Source of the DNA: Gemmatimonadota bacterium
Lineage (GTDB): Bacteria; Gemmatimonadota; Gemmatimonadetes; Gemmatimonadales; GWC2-71-9
Direction of reading: 5' to 3'
NCBI GenBank assembly: GCA_003221075.1
Contig: QHUF01000178.1
Span: 1 to 5,315 of the forward strand
DNA: 5,315 nt
Shown piece after piece: positions 1 to 5,315 of the stretch (position 1 is its first letter; every line of letters starts with the position of its first letter). Made by a program: the position numbers and the translations under genes. Under the pieces are notes generated by a model. The model saw only the letters and a program-made list of their open reading frames with translations. It was not told where the DNA came from and made no database searches.

Positions 1-1141
1 CCGAGGTCCCGGAACCCGAGGTGTCTGTGGTCGAGCCGGATCCGGTCTGCGTCTGGTCGCCGGTGGTGGTGCTGGATCCGGTTCCCGTCGTCGCCGCGGC
101 GATCGTGGCCAGGACGATGCCTGACGATCTCGCGGCGTCCATCGTGAGCGGGGACTGCGTGTCGCAGTCGAGACCGATTCCCGTCGGACATCGGCGAAGC
201 GACGTCACCCGGTAGAACGATGTACCGACCGGCGCCGTCGTGTCCGTGAAGGCCAGCGGTCGCACCGCGTTCGACACGCGGGCGACGAGGACCCAGGGTC
301 CGGTCACGCTGGACGATCGCCACACGGCGTAGACGCTCGCGTTCTGCGCCGCGCTCCAGGTGAGCTTGCCGGTCCCGGGCTGGACGGCGAGGCCGGTCAC
401 CGCGGCGAGGGGAGGCAGCGTCTGCGTGGTCTGCGCGGGGATGAGCTTGCGCAGCAGCGCCATGATCTGCGCCGTCGTGAGGTATGGCCGCGGCACGGCG
501 TGGCCGCGGAGCGTCGCGATGCCGGTGCCCTGGTTGAAGCTCACGACGGTGAAGCCCTTCGAGGTCGCCCAGATCTTCACCTGCTCGAGCGCCGGATGGC
601 CAGGAAGCTGCACCTGCCAGAGTCCGGCGTAGGCGTCGATCGGCTGCACGGAGATCTTCGGCAGCGTGACGTTGACGTACCAGCCGCCGTCGTCAGGTCG
701 GTAGCGGCCGGGCACGAGCGTCAATCCGTTGGTCGTGATGTAGGAGCTGATCTGCGACCAGCCCACGAACTTCGGAAACTGGATCGCCGCGCTGTTGGGG
801 CCGGTGACCTCGACCGAGATGCTCGGCCGCTGCACGACGTAGGTGCCGAAGGAGGGAAAGGAGCCGATGATCTCGGTGCCGAGCTGATTGCTTATCTGCT
901 CGATGCGCGCGTCCGCGAACGGTCGGTCGAGCTGGATGGTGAGCTGACCAGCCCCAGGCCCGTCGGTGAGCCGGACGATCGCCGGCGATGTCGCCGTTAC
1001 CTGGCTCGCGGATGCGGCGGCGCCTGCGGTGGTGTCCATGGGCACCGGTTGTATCGCCGCCTGGACGGCGATGGTGGCCGCGGAGAAGGCGGCGACCGAC
1101 CAGGTCACCGATCCGATCCCGGCAAGCGCGGCCTTGATCAA
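1..1141 (-). CDS. Secreted or membrane-anchored FN3-like domain protein, partial (C-terminus beyond left edge)
   Basis: This frame is open from a TTG at 1141 to the left edge, giving 380 visible residues; the frame stop TAA (1150-1148) lies just upstream. Residues 1-29 form a signal peptide or membrane anchor: Lys3, then a hydrophobic run. Residues 66-213 contain three weakly similar units (about 66-106, 118-161, 175-213), each reading as strand, helix, two strands. Residues 241-315 resemble a fibronectin type III domain: LTW (260-262), YAVWRS (271-276), GPWVLV (281-286), FTDTT (298-302), SFYRVTS (308-314). Cys318 and Cys326 could form a disulfide. From about 351 the chain is a Thr/Ser/Gly/Asp linker running off the window, so another domain or an anchor may follow. 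An extracytoplasmic structural or binding role is inferred; I recognise no enzyme motif or named family. No Shine-Dalgarno precedes the TTG. The start is uncertain: a one-base frameshift joining an upstream ATG at 1193 is an alternative. Coding in this frame is supported by length, high GC at third positions and coherent domain structure. Confidence 0.8.
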   Translation of the reverse strand, partial: MIKAALAGIGSVTWSVAAFSAATIAVQAAIQPVPMDTTAGAAASASQVTATSPAIVRLTDGPGAGQLTIQLDRPFADARIEQISNQLGTEIIGSFPSFGTYVVQRPSISVEVTGPNSAAIQFPKFVGWSQISSYITTNGLTLVPGRYRPDDGGWYVNVTLPKISVQPIDAYAGLWQVQLPGHPALEQVKIWATSKGFTVVSFNQGTGIATLRGHAVPRPYLTTAQIMALLRKLIPAQTTQTLPPLAAVTGLAVQPGTGKLTWSAAQNASVYAVWRSSSVTGPWVLVARVSNAVRPLAFTDTTAPVGTSFYRVTSLRRCPTGIGLDCDTQSPLTMDAARSSGIVLATIAAATTGTGSSTTTGDQTQTGSGSTTDTSGSGTS

Positions 1142-1147
1142 ACGGGT

Positions 1148-1222
1148 TTAGTGACCGCGATCCACCGAGCGAAACGACACGTGGAGGCGCCATGAATGGC
1201 GACCAACCCCAGGCGAAAGCAC
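1148..1222 (-). CDS. Possible 24-codon leader ORF upstream of the TTG-started gene
   Basis: A GTG at 1222 is preceded by a purine-rich Shine-Dalgarno, AGGGAGG (1233-1227), the strongest ribosome-binding signal in this part of the window. It opens a 24-residue reading frame beginning (V)LSPGVGRHSW and ending at TAA 1150-1148. The frame is the same as that of the large secreted-protein gene, whose TTG start follows the TAA after 6 nt. That spacing would allow reinitiation or coupling. The peptide shows no recognisable motif. The alternative is that this is the true N-terminal coding region, interrupted by a mutation or sequence error, or simply untranslated leader containing a chance ORF. Confidence 0.3.
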   Translation of the reverse strand: MLSPGVGRHSWRLHVSFRSVDRGH

Positions 1223-1270
1223 CCTTCCTCCCTCTAGACACGGTGCACGCGGCGGCTGTGAAGTTGGCGA

Positions 1271-1298
1271 AGTGTAGCATCGGCTCGGAAAACGTCAA
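1271..1298 (-). promoter_or_regulatory. Sigma70-type promoter for the secreted-protein gene
   Basis: Reading the minus strand there is a -35 box TTGACG (1298-1293, five of six consensus bases), a 16-nt spacer and a -10 box TACACT (1276-1271, four of six). Transcription would start near 1264, about 42 nt before the GTG of the leader ORF and about 123 nt before the TTG of the long gene. It lies downstream of the tRNA terminator, so the gene appears to have its own transcription unit. Confidence 0.55.
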
Positions 1299-1320
1299 GG
1301 AGAATCTTCAGCGGCGGCGC

Positions 1321-1351
1321 AAAAACATCTGCACGTCGTCATCTGGGCAGA

Positions 1352-1353
<2 letters not shown>
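1321..1353 (-). terminator. Rho-independent terminator of tRNA-Ala
   Basis: On the minus strand CATCTGC (1353-1347) pairs with GCAGATG (1332-1326), a 7-bp stem with a 14-nt loop. It is followed directly by TTTTT (1325-1321). The first two stem bases are the last two bases of the tRNA CCA end. An alternative 5-6 bp hairpin, CATCTG with CAGATG, can form inside the same region. The position immediately 3' of the tRNA and the T-run support termination; the stem is short for a high-GC genome. Confidence 0.5.
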
Positions 1354-1427
<74 letters not shown>

Positions 1428-1522
1428 ACGCCGCGCTCCCGATCGGGCAACCTAAAGAATACCCGCCCCACTTCGGCCGCCCGCCCGCCGCCGCTACCAT
1501 CTCGTGTGGCTCCGAGCAGAAG

Positions 1523-2203
1523 ATGCAAACGCGCGACATCAAGACGAGCGAGCTGAAGGGTGGGGGATTCCTGGCCGTTCCAGAGGGCCACGGGCCGTTT
1601 CCCGGCGTGGTCGTAATCCATGAGGCGTACGGCGTCAACGACAACATCCGCGACATCACGCGTCGCTTCGCCGACGCCGGCTACGCCGCGCTCGCGGCGG
1701 ACCTCTTCGGGGGCCGCAACCGCGCGATCTGCATGGCCCGATACATGGCGGGAATGCTCCTGGGCTCGGTCAATCGCTATGGGGTCGAGGACCTGAAAGC
1801 CGCGCTGACGTACCTCGTCAAGCTTCCCGAGGTCGATGCCCGGCGCCTGGGTGCGATCGGGTTCTGCATGGGCGGAAGCTTCGCCATCGCGTGGGCATGC
1901 ACGGACTCGCGGCTCAAGGCGATCGCGCCCTTCTACGCCGCCAACCCGCGGCCGCTCGACGTGGTGAAGCGCGCGTGCCCGGTCGTGGGCTCGTATCCCG
2001 GACGGGACTTCACCGCCGGAGCCGGACGGTCGCTCGACGCCGCTCTGACGCGTCATGGCATCGCGCACGAAATCAAGATCTATCCGGAGAGCCGCCACTC
2101 TTTCGCCAACGACCGCGGCAGCGCTTACGACAAAGAAGCTGCCGACGATTCGTGGCGTCGCGTGCTGGCGTTTTTCGGTGAGCAGCTCGGAACGAACGGA
2201 TAG
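1523..2203 (+). CDS. Dienelactone hydrolase family protein
   Basis: The 226-residue product is an alpha/beta-hydrolase of the dienelactone hydrolase (DLH) family, close to the usual size of about 230-240. The nucleophile elbow GFCMGG puts the catalytic Cys at 115. The acid is Asp162 in YPGRDF, and the base is His192 in SRHSF. Glu34 in VIHEAYG matches the conserved Glu that interacts with the nucleophile in the characterised Pseudomonas enzyme, so the active site looks complete. IRDITRRFADAGYAALAADL (42-61) is the typical DLH N-terminal signature. There is no signal peptide, so it should be cytoplasmic. DLHs hydrolyse dienelactones in chlorocatechol breakdown, but many family members act on other esters or lactones, and no catechol pathway gene is nearby; the substrate is unknown. 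The ATG is preceded only by a weak purine stretch (GAGCAGAAG). The TAG stop overlaps the next gene's GTG by one base (TAGTG), indicating an operon. Confidence 0.95.
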   Translation: MQTRDIKTSELKGGGFLAVPEGHGPFPGVVVIHEAYGVNDNIRDITRRFADAGYAALAADLFGGRNRAICMARYMAGMLLGSVNRYGVEDLKAALTYLVKLPEVDARRLGAIGFCMGGSFAIAWACTDSRLKAIAPFYAANPRPLDVVKRACPVVGSYPGRDFTAGAGRSLDAALTRHGIAHEIKIYPESRHSFANDRGSAYDKEAADDSWRRVLAFFGEQLGTNG

Positions 2204-2976
2204 TGAACATCCTGGTGACCGGCGGGACGGGCACCCTGGGGCGCCACGTCGTGACGCGGCTGCGTCAGTCCGGCCACCGCGCGCGCATCCTGAGCCGCCA
2301 GCCGCGCGGCCACATCGACGCGGTACACGGCGACATCAGGACGGGTGAGGGAGTGGCCAGGGCGCTCGCGGGCATGGAGGTCGTCGTCCACGCCGCATCG
2401 GCGACGCGCGATCCGCTGCGCCTGCGCGCCACAGACGTAGGCGGCACCCGCCGCATGCTCGAGCTTGCCCGCGCCGCCCACATCCGCCGTGTCGTTTTCA
2501 CCTCCATCGTCGGCATCGACGGGGTCAGCTACCCGTACTACCAGACAAAGGTGGATGCCGAGCAGGTGGTGCGCGAAGGCGGCGTCCCGTGGTCGATTCT
2601 TCGCGCCACGCAGTTCCACGACTTCATGGAGCTTCTGCTGCGCGGCTTCTCGCGAATGCCCGGAATCACGGCCGTTCCGTTTCGCTGGCAATTTCAACCG
2701 GTGGACGCGGACGAGGTCGCGCGCCGCGTGGTCGAAGTCGCGCTCGGCGAACCCGCGGGATTGCTTGCCGACTTCGGAGGCCCCGAAGTTCGCACCTTCA
2801 AGTCGATCGCGGAATCGTGGCTCCAGGCCCGCAAGGCGCGCCGGCGCCTGGTCGACTTGCCATTGGCGTTCAATTTCAGTCGACAGTTCGCCGAGGGTCG
2901 GCTAACATCCCCCGACCACAGGGAGGGAGTGATCACGTTCGAGCAACACCTCGCGAACCGGTACGCGCTCTCGTGA
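2203..2976 (+). CDS. NmrA-like / atypical SDR NAD(P)-binding protein
   Basis: The 257-residue protein has an N-terminal Rossmann fold. NILVTGGTGTLGRHVV (2-17) carries the TGGTGxxG dinucleotide-binding motif of the atypical or extended SDR and NmrA families. HAASATRD (63-70) and VVFTSIVGID (97-106) follow at the expected strands. Ser101 and the YxxK motif Tyr113-Lys116 match SDR active-site positions, so catalysis is possible, though many relatives only bind the nucleotide. PWSILRATQFHDF (129-141) is typical of NmrA/NAD(P)H-binding proteins that act as reductases or redox sensors. The C-terminal third is basic and less conserved. The GTG start shares its G with the TAG stop of the hydrolase gene, and its own TGA overlaps the next GTG by 4 nt. 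A role in small-molecule reduction or epimerisation alongside the hydrolase is inferred; the substrate is unknown. Confidence 0.92.
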   Translation: MNILVTGGTGTLGRHVVTRLRQSGHRARILSRQPRGHIDAVHGDIRTGEGVARALAGMEVVVHAASATRDPLRLRATDVGGTRRMLELARAAHIRRVVFTSIVGIDGVSYPYYQTKVDAEQVVREGGVPWSILRATQFHDFMELLLRGFSRMPGITAVPFRWQFQPVDADEVARRVVEVALGEPAGLLADFGGPEVRTFKSIAESWLQARKARRRLVDLPLAFNFSRQFAEGRLTSPDHREGVITFEQHLANRYALS

Positions 2977-3467
2977 ACCGGCTCGTCGATCGTTTCGGCC
3001 GGACCGGCTTTGCAGCGTTGAGCAGCTTGATATGGGCGCTGCCGATGGCGGCGTGGGCCGGCTCGGCCGACCTGTCGCCGATCGACAAGACCGCGTACCC
3101 ATGGATCGCGCTCGCCATCGGCGTCGTGATGCTGGTCGTGTGGCTCGTGTTGCTCACACGTCTCAGCGGGGTGCGGGTGGCGCCAAGGCAGCGACGCCTC
3201 GACCTCGGCCAGATGTCGCGTGAGGAGAAGCGATGGAACATCGCGGGCTTTGCGTTTGTCTGCGGGCTGATCGCGTGGCTCAACGCCGCCGCGACCGTCG
3301 ACTGGGCGCCTCTCCTGGCGGCTGTCGCGGCAGGCCGGATCGGGCCGTCGATCCTGGGCGCGGGGTTGCTGTTGTTCCTGGTCGCGATGCTCGCGGGAGC
3401 CTGGATCAGCTGGCGGAGATCGTCGGCGGCCTTCCGACACAGGATCGGCGCCCAGGCCCGGCCCTAG
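2973..3467 (+). CDS. Small hydrophobic membrane protein, family unknown
   Basis: The GTG at 2973 overlaps the preceding TGA (GTGA, 4 nt). The frame is open further upstream, but only as a shadow of the SDR gene. The 164-residue product has four hydrophobic stretches: about 13-29 (ends AWAG and could instead be a signal peptide), 44-63, 89-108 and 124-147. A polar, basic segment rich in Arg, Gln and Glu (65-88) lies between the second and third, and a basic tail (148-164) follows the last. I recognise no conserved motif and cannot name a family. Tight coupling to the hydrolase and SDR genes suggests co-expression. A role in membrane association, transport or envelope maintenance would be speculation. 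Confidence 0.82.
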   Translation: MNRLVDRFGRTGFAALSSLIWALPMAAWAGSADLSPIDKTAYPWIALAIGVVMLVVWLVLLTRLSGVRVAPRQRRLDLGQMSREEKRWNIAGFAFVCGLIAWLNAAATVDWAPLLAAVAAGRIGPSILGAGLLLFLVAMLAGAWISWRRSSAAFRHRIGAQARP

Positions 3468-3503
3468 CGCGCGTCCTTATCTATATATGCCTGTCTCCTC
3501 GTT

Positions 3504-3529
3504 CCCTCAGCTCTCGGCGAGCTTGAGGG
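3504..3529. other. Hairpin at the junction of convergent genes
   Basis: CCCTCA GCTC (3504-3513) can pair with GAGC T TGAGGG (3519-3529), giving a 10-bp stem with one bulged T and a 5-nt loop. It covers the last codons and stop of the EamA gene, 37 nt after the stop of the plus-strand operon. Neither side is followed by a T-run, so it is not a standard intrinsic terminator. It could be a 3'-end stabiliser or weak bidirectional terminator in the 39-nt convergent gap, which also holds a small AT patch (TTATCTATATATG, 3477-3489). Confidence 0.25.
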
Positions 3530-4508
3530 CCGCCTGCGAAACCTCCGCGGCGCGCTCTTTGGTCAGGTTGAGGAAGACGATCACCCCGATCAGAAGCGCC
3601 GTGCCGACCAGTTGTACGGCGTAGATGGGTTGATTGAAACCCCACGGGGGAGGGGCCGAAGCAATGAACGTCGCCGCGACCGGATACGCCATCTCCGCGA
3701 TGGTGGCCAGGGATGCAGGCGTACGAGAGAGAGCGCGGTAGTAAAGCAGCAGGGCAAGCAAGCCTGGAACGAGCGCGATCGCCAGCAGGTTGGGCACGAA
3801 ATCGGTGAACTGATAGTGCGAGAAGGCGCCCAACCCATACTGGACCAGAACTACCGCCACGAGAAAAGGCAGGGCCAGGGTGAAGCGAAGCGACGTCATG
3901 CTCCAGAAGCTGATCGTGCCGAGCGCGAACCGCCCCAAGACCGTTCCGCTTGCCCAGAGCACAGCCGCACCCAAAGCGAGCAACCCGACCTGGACGCGTC
4001 CGTTCTGCAGCGCCGATACCGGCGCCGTCGGGTCCTGGGCGAACACAACCAGGTATACCCCCGCCATGGCGACGATCAGGGCCGGCCAGAACCATGGACG
4101 CCTGCGTTCGCCAAGGATGATCCAGGCCAGAAGAATCGCGATTATGGGCTGCGTCTGCTGAAGGACGAAGGTTTCGGCGAAGACCTGGTAGGTCGCGGCT
4201 TCCTGAAAGGACGCAGTGAACAGAATGGTGGCCAGGGACTGTGCGCCCACCGCAATGATTCCGACGGCAAGCCATCCTCTCCAACCGAGATGGCGTAGCT
4301 CGTGTGCGCTGCGCACCAGGATGGGTAAGAGGAACAGTGTGATCAGCGCATCCTCAGCCACGACAATCTGCGTCGGGGTGAGGTGGCCGATCAATTGGTT
4401 GCGGAAGTAGGCGTCGGAGGCCCACAGCGTGGCAGCGACCGCGACCAACACGACCGAGAAGCGATCGATCGTTATGCCGCCTGCGGCGCTTGGGTCACTC
4501 TTCGCCAT
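3507..4508 (-). CDS. EamA/DMT-superfamily transporter
   Basis: The 333-residue protein has the standard layout of drug/metabolite transporter superfamily members with two EamA repeats. After a short polar N-terminus, hydrophobic helices begin near residue 17. Repeat one spans about 18-156 and ends with the helix pair QQTQPIIAILLAWIILGER (117-135) and ALIVAMAGVYLVVF (143-156). Repeat two spans about 172-315 and includes GLLALGAAVLWASGTVLGRF (175-194) and ALSRTPASLATIAEMAYPV (259-277). Ten membrane helices are expected. Family members export or import amino acids, purines, sugars or drugs across the cytoplasmic membrane; the substrate here cannot be inferred. The ATG at 4508 has no clear Shine-Dalgarno (TTGAGCG precedes it). 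The gene lies 141 nt downstream of the cyclase gene on the same strand and converges on the plus-strand operon. Lines counted here (57-67% GC) are slightly poorer in GC than lines in the left-edge gene and the cyclase (68-72%), a mild hint of different origin. Confidence 0.93.
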   Translation of the reverse strand: MAKSDPSAAGGITIDRFSVVLVAVAATLWASDAYFRNQLIGHLTPTQIVVAEDALITLFLLPILVRSAHELRHLGWRGWLAVGIIAVGAQSLATILFTASFQEAATYQVFAETFVLQQTQPIIAILLAWIILGERRRPWFWPALIVAMAGVYLVVFAQDPTAPVSALQNGRVQVGLLALGAAVLWASGTVLGRFALGTISFWSMTSLRFTLALPFLVAVVLVQYGLGAFSHYQFTDFVPNLLAIALVPGLLALLLYYRALSRTPASLATIAEMAYPVAATFIASAPPPWGFNQPIYAVQLVGTALLIGVIVFLNLTKERAAEVSQAALKLAES

Positions 4509-4649
4509 CGCTCAACATTCAACGGCATTTCGCCGCCAGGCCTTCCAGCCGAATAGAGATACCCCTGGCGGGGTCCCTCCCTTCTGTGACCGTTCCCTCC
4601 CCCGCCGGCCAACCAGCCTCAGCGTATCGGGCGTGTCAATCCAGCCTGT
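4509..4649. other. Intergenic region between cyclase and transporter genes
   Basis: These 141 nt separate two minus-strand genes. On the minus strand they hold a perfect TTGACA (4639-4634) with no acceptable -10 box 15-18 nt further on. They also hold a short perfect inverted repeat, ACCCC-TGGC-GGGGT (4561-4574), about 55 nt before the transporter start. There is no T-run, so no intrinsic terminator is evident. Whether the transporter has its own promoter here is undecided. Confidence 0.4.
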
Positions 4650-5315
4650 TTAGGCCAGCACCTCGTCCTCGTCCACGGCCCCGACCAGCTCCACCTCCGC
4701 GTGCTCGACCACGTACACCTCTTCGGGCCGGTCGTGTCCCTCGAGGCGACGCTTTCCCACCGACACCAGCCGGATGTCGTCGCGCAGTATGTCGGCCACG
4801 ATCGAGTACGTCGTCTCCGACACGAGGATCTGCCGTCCCACCGCCCGCCGCCGAAGCTTCGCGCACCGGTTCACGGCCGGCGAGCGATAGTCCCGGTCGG
4901 CGGCGTCCGCCTCACCAGTCAGCACCGCCATCCGCACCGCGAGCGACAACCGGTCCGGCCACTGCTCGGACTGCATCGCCATCTGCGCCTCGACCGCCGC
5001 CACCACCGCATCCGTCGCGCGCAGGAACACGGCGAAGAACGAATCGCCCTCACCCCGCTCTTTCAACACGATCCCCCCGCTCGCCTCGATCGCGCCCGTC
5101 AGCAGCTGGTCGTGGCGGCGCATCGCCTGGTACATCGACGCCCTGCTCTGCAGCCACAGCGGCGTCGACTCGACGATGTCCGTCATCAGGAAGGTGACGA
5201 TCCCGTCCGGCAGCGACGCACCCTCCTCGACCTTGAACCCTTTGCCCCCCTCACCGGGAGTCGTGGTCGTGGTGCCCTCCGTCGCGGCGCGCGGCAACAG
5301 CGAGGCCTCGACGAC
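4650..5315 (-). CDS. Class III adenylate/guanylate cyclase-domain protein, partial (N-terminus beyond right edge)
   Basis: The frame stays open to the right edge (221 residues visible). A TTG at 5297 could be a start, but the six codons upstream of it are also open and no ribosome site is visible, so the protein probably continues outside. Numbering from that TTG, a Thr/Gly/Pro linker (about 8-20) leads into a class III nucleotidyl cyclase homology domain (32-197). Metal-binding Asp40 (FLMTDIVEST) and Asp85 (RGEGDSFF) are present. Lys79 (VLKERGEGD) sits at the substrate-selecting lysine position. YRSPAVNRCAKL (137-148) carries transition-state Asn143, but position 147, normally Arg, is Lys (codon AAG). 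RQILVSETTYSIV (155-167) and the GKRRLEGHDRPEEVYVV end (181-197) are typical of cyclase domains in actinobacterial and chloroflexal signalling proteins. It would make cAMP or cGMP, or act as a degenerate regulatory domain. The chain ends in a short acidic tail (VDEDEVLA). Confidence 0.9.
   Translation of the reverse strand, partial: VVEASLLPRAATEGTTTTTPGEGGKGFKVEEGASLPDGIVTFLMTDIVESTPLWLQSRASMYQAMRRHDQLLTGAIEASGGIVLKERGEGDSFFAVFLRATDAVVAAVEAQMAMQSEQWPDRLSLAVRMAVLTGEADAADRDYRSPAVNRCAKLRRRAVGRQILVSETTYSIVADILRDDIRLVSVGKRRLEGHDRPEEVYVVEHAEVELVGAVDEDEVLA

Noticed and set aside
500..1195. A 231-codon plus-strand ORF
   Set aside because: Its composition is Arg/Asp/Gly-rich with no domain, and it lies antisense to a frame with a signal sequence and an FN3-like domain.
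693..1298. A 201-codon minus-strand ORF starting at TTG 1298
   Set aside because: It begins inside the -35 box and most of it is an Arg/His/Gly-rich shadow of the long secreted-protein frame. Only its stretch near 1193 might matter, as an alternative N-terminus.
2589..2972. Longer upstream start for the membrane-protein gene
   Set aside because: The extra 128 codons overlap the SDR gene and give an Arg-rich shadow sequence. The GTGA overlap start at 2973 fits operon organisation.
4561..4574. Inverted repeat ACCCC-TGGC-GGGGT as a terminator
   Set aside because: The stem is only 5 bp and no T-run follows on either strand. It could be an operator, but nothing else supports that.
4634..4639. 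TTGACA upstream of the transporter gene as a promoter
   Set aside because: No plausible -10 hexamer occurs at 15-18 nt spacing; at 17 nt the sequence is CTGGTT.
4490..5197. A 235-codon plus-strand ORF, very Pro/Arg/Ser-rich
   Set aside because: It is the antisense shadow of the cyclase domain, with low-complexity composition and no motif.

Overview
The window is high-GC bacterial DNA. Individual 60-base lines I counted range from about 57 to 72% GC. Genes are tightly packed, and GTG and TTG are used as start codons. The mix of a secreted fibronectin-type III-like protein with a Thr/Ser/Gly linker, a stand-alone class III nucleotidyl cyclase domain, a dienelactone hydrolase and an EamA transporter fits a soil-type high-GC lineage such as Actinobacteriota or Chloroflexota/Dormibacterota. 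That placement is a guess from style; there is no taxonomic marker apart from one tRNA.

Left part (1-1427), minus strand. A long open frame runs off the left edge. It has no ATG near its start and begins at a TTG (1141). It encodes an exported or membrane-anchored protein with three weakly similar beta-alpha-beta-beta-like units, an FN3-like domain and a low-complexity T/S/G tail that continues outside the window. A good sigma70-type promoter (1271-1298) lies upstream. Between them is a 24-codon leader ORF with a strong Shine-Dalgarno that stops 6 nt before the TTG. Upstream of this unit, on the same strand, is tRNA-Ala(GGC) (1352-1427), followed by a hairpin plus T-run terminator that shares bases with the tRNA CCA end.

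Middle part (1523-3467), plus strand. Three genes overlap by 1 and 4 nt and look like one translationally coupled operon: a dienelactone hydrolase-family alpha/beta hydrolase with an intact Cys-Asp-His triad, an NmrA/atypical-SDR NAD(P)-binding protein, and a small membrane protein of three or four hydrophobic segments that I do not recognise. An oxidoreductase plus hydrolase pair suggests small-molecule (lactone, ester or carbonyl) metabolism, but the substrate cannot be read from the sequence.

Right part (3507-5315), minus strand. A ten-helix EamA/DMT-family transporter converges on the operon. Upstream of it, on the same strand after a 141-nt gap, is the C-terminal part of a class III adenylate/guanylate cyclase-domain protein whose N-terminus lies beyond the right edge. 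The cyclase keeps both metal-binding aspartates but has lysine where the transition-state arginine is expected.

No mobile element, CRISPR array or rRNA is visible, and no gene-free stretch exceeds 300 nt. The parts most likely to be undescribed are the left-edge secreted protein with its leader ORF, and the unknown membrane protein of the operon.
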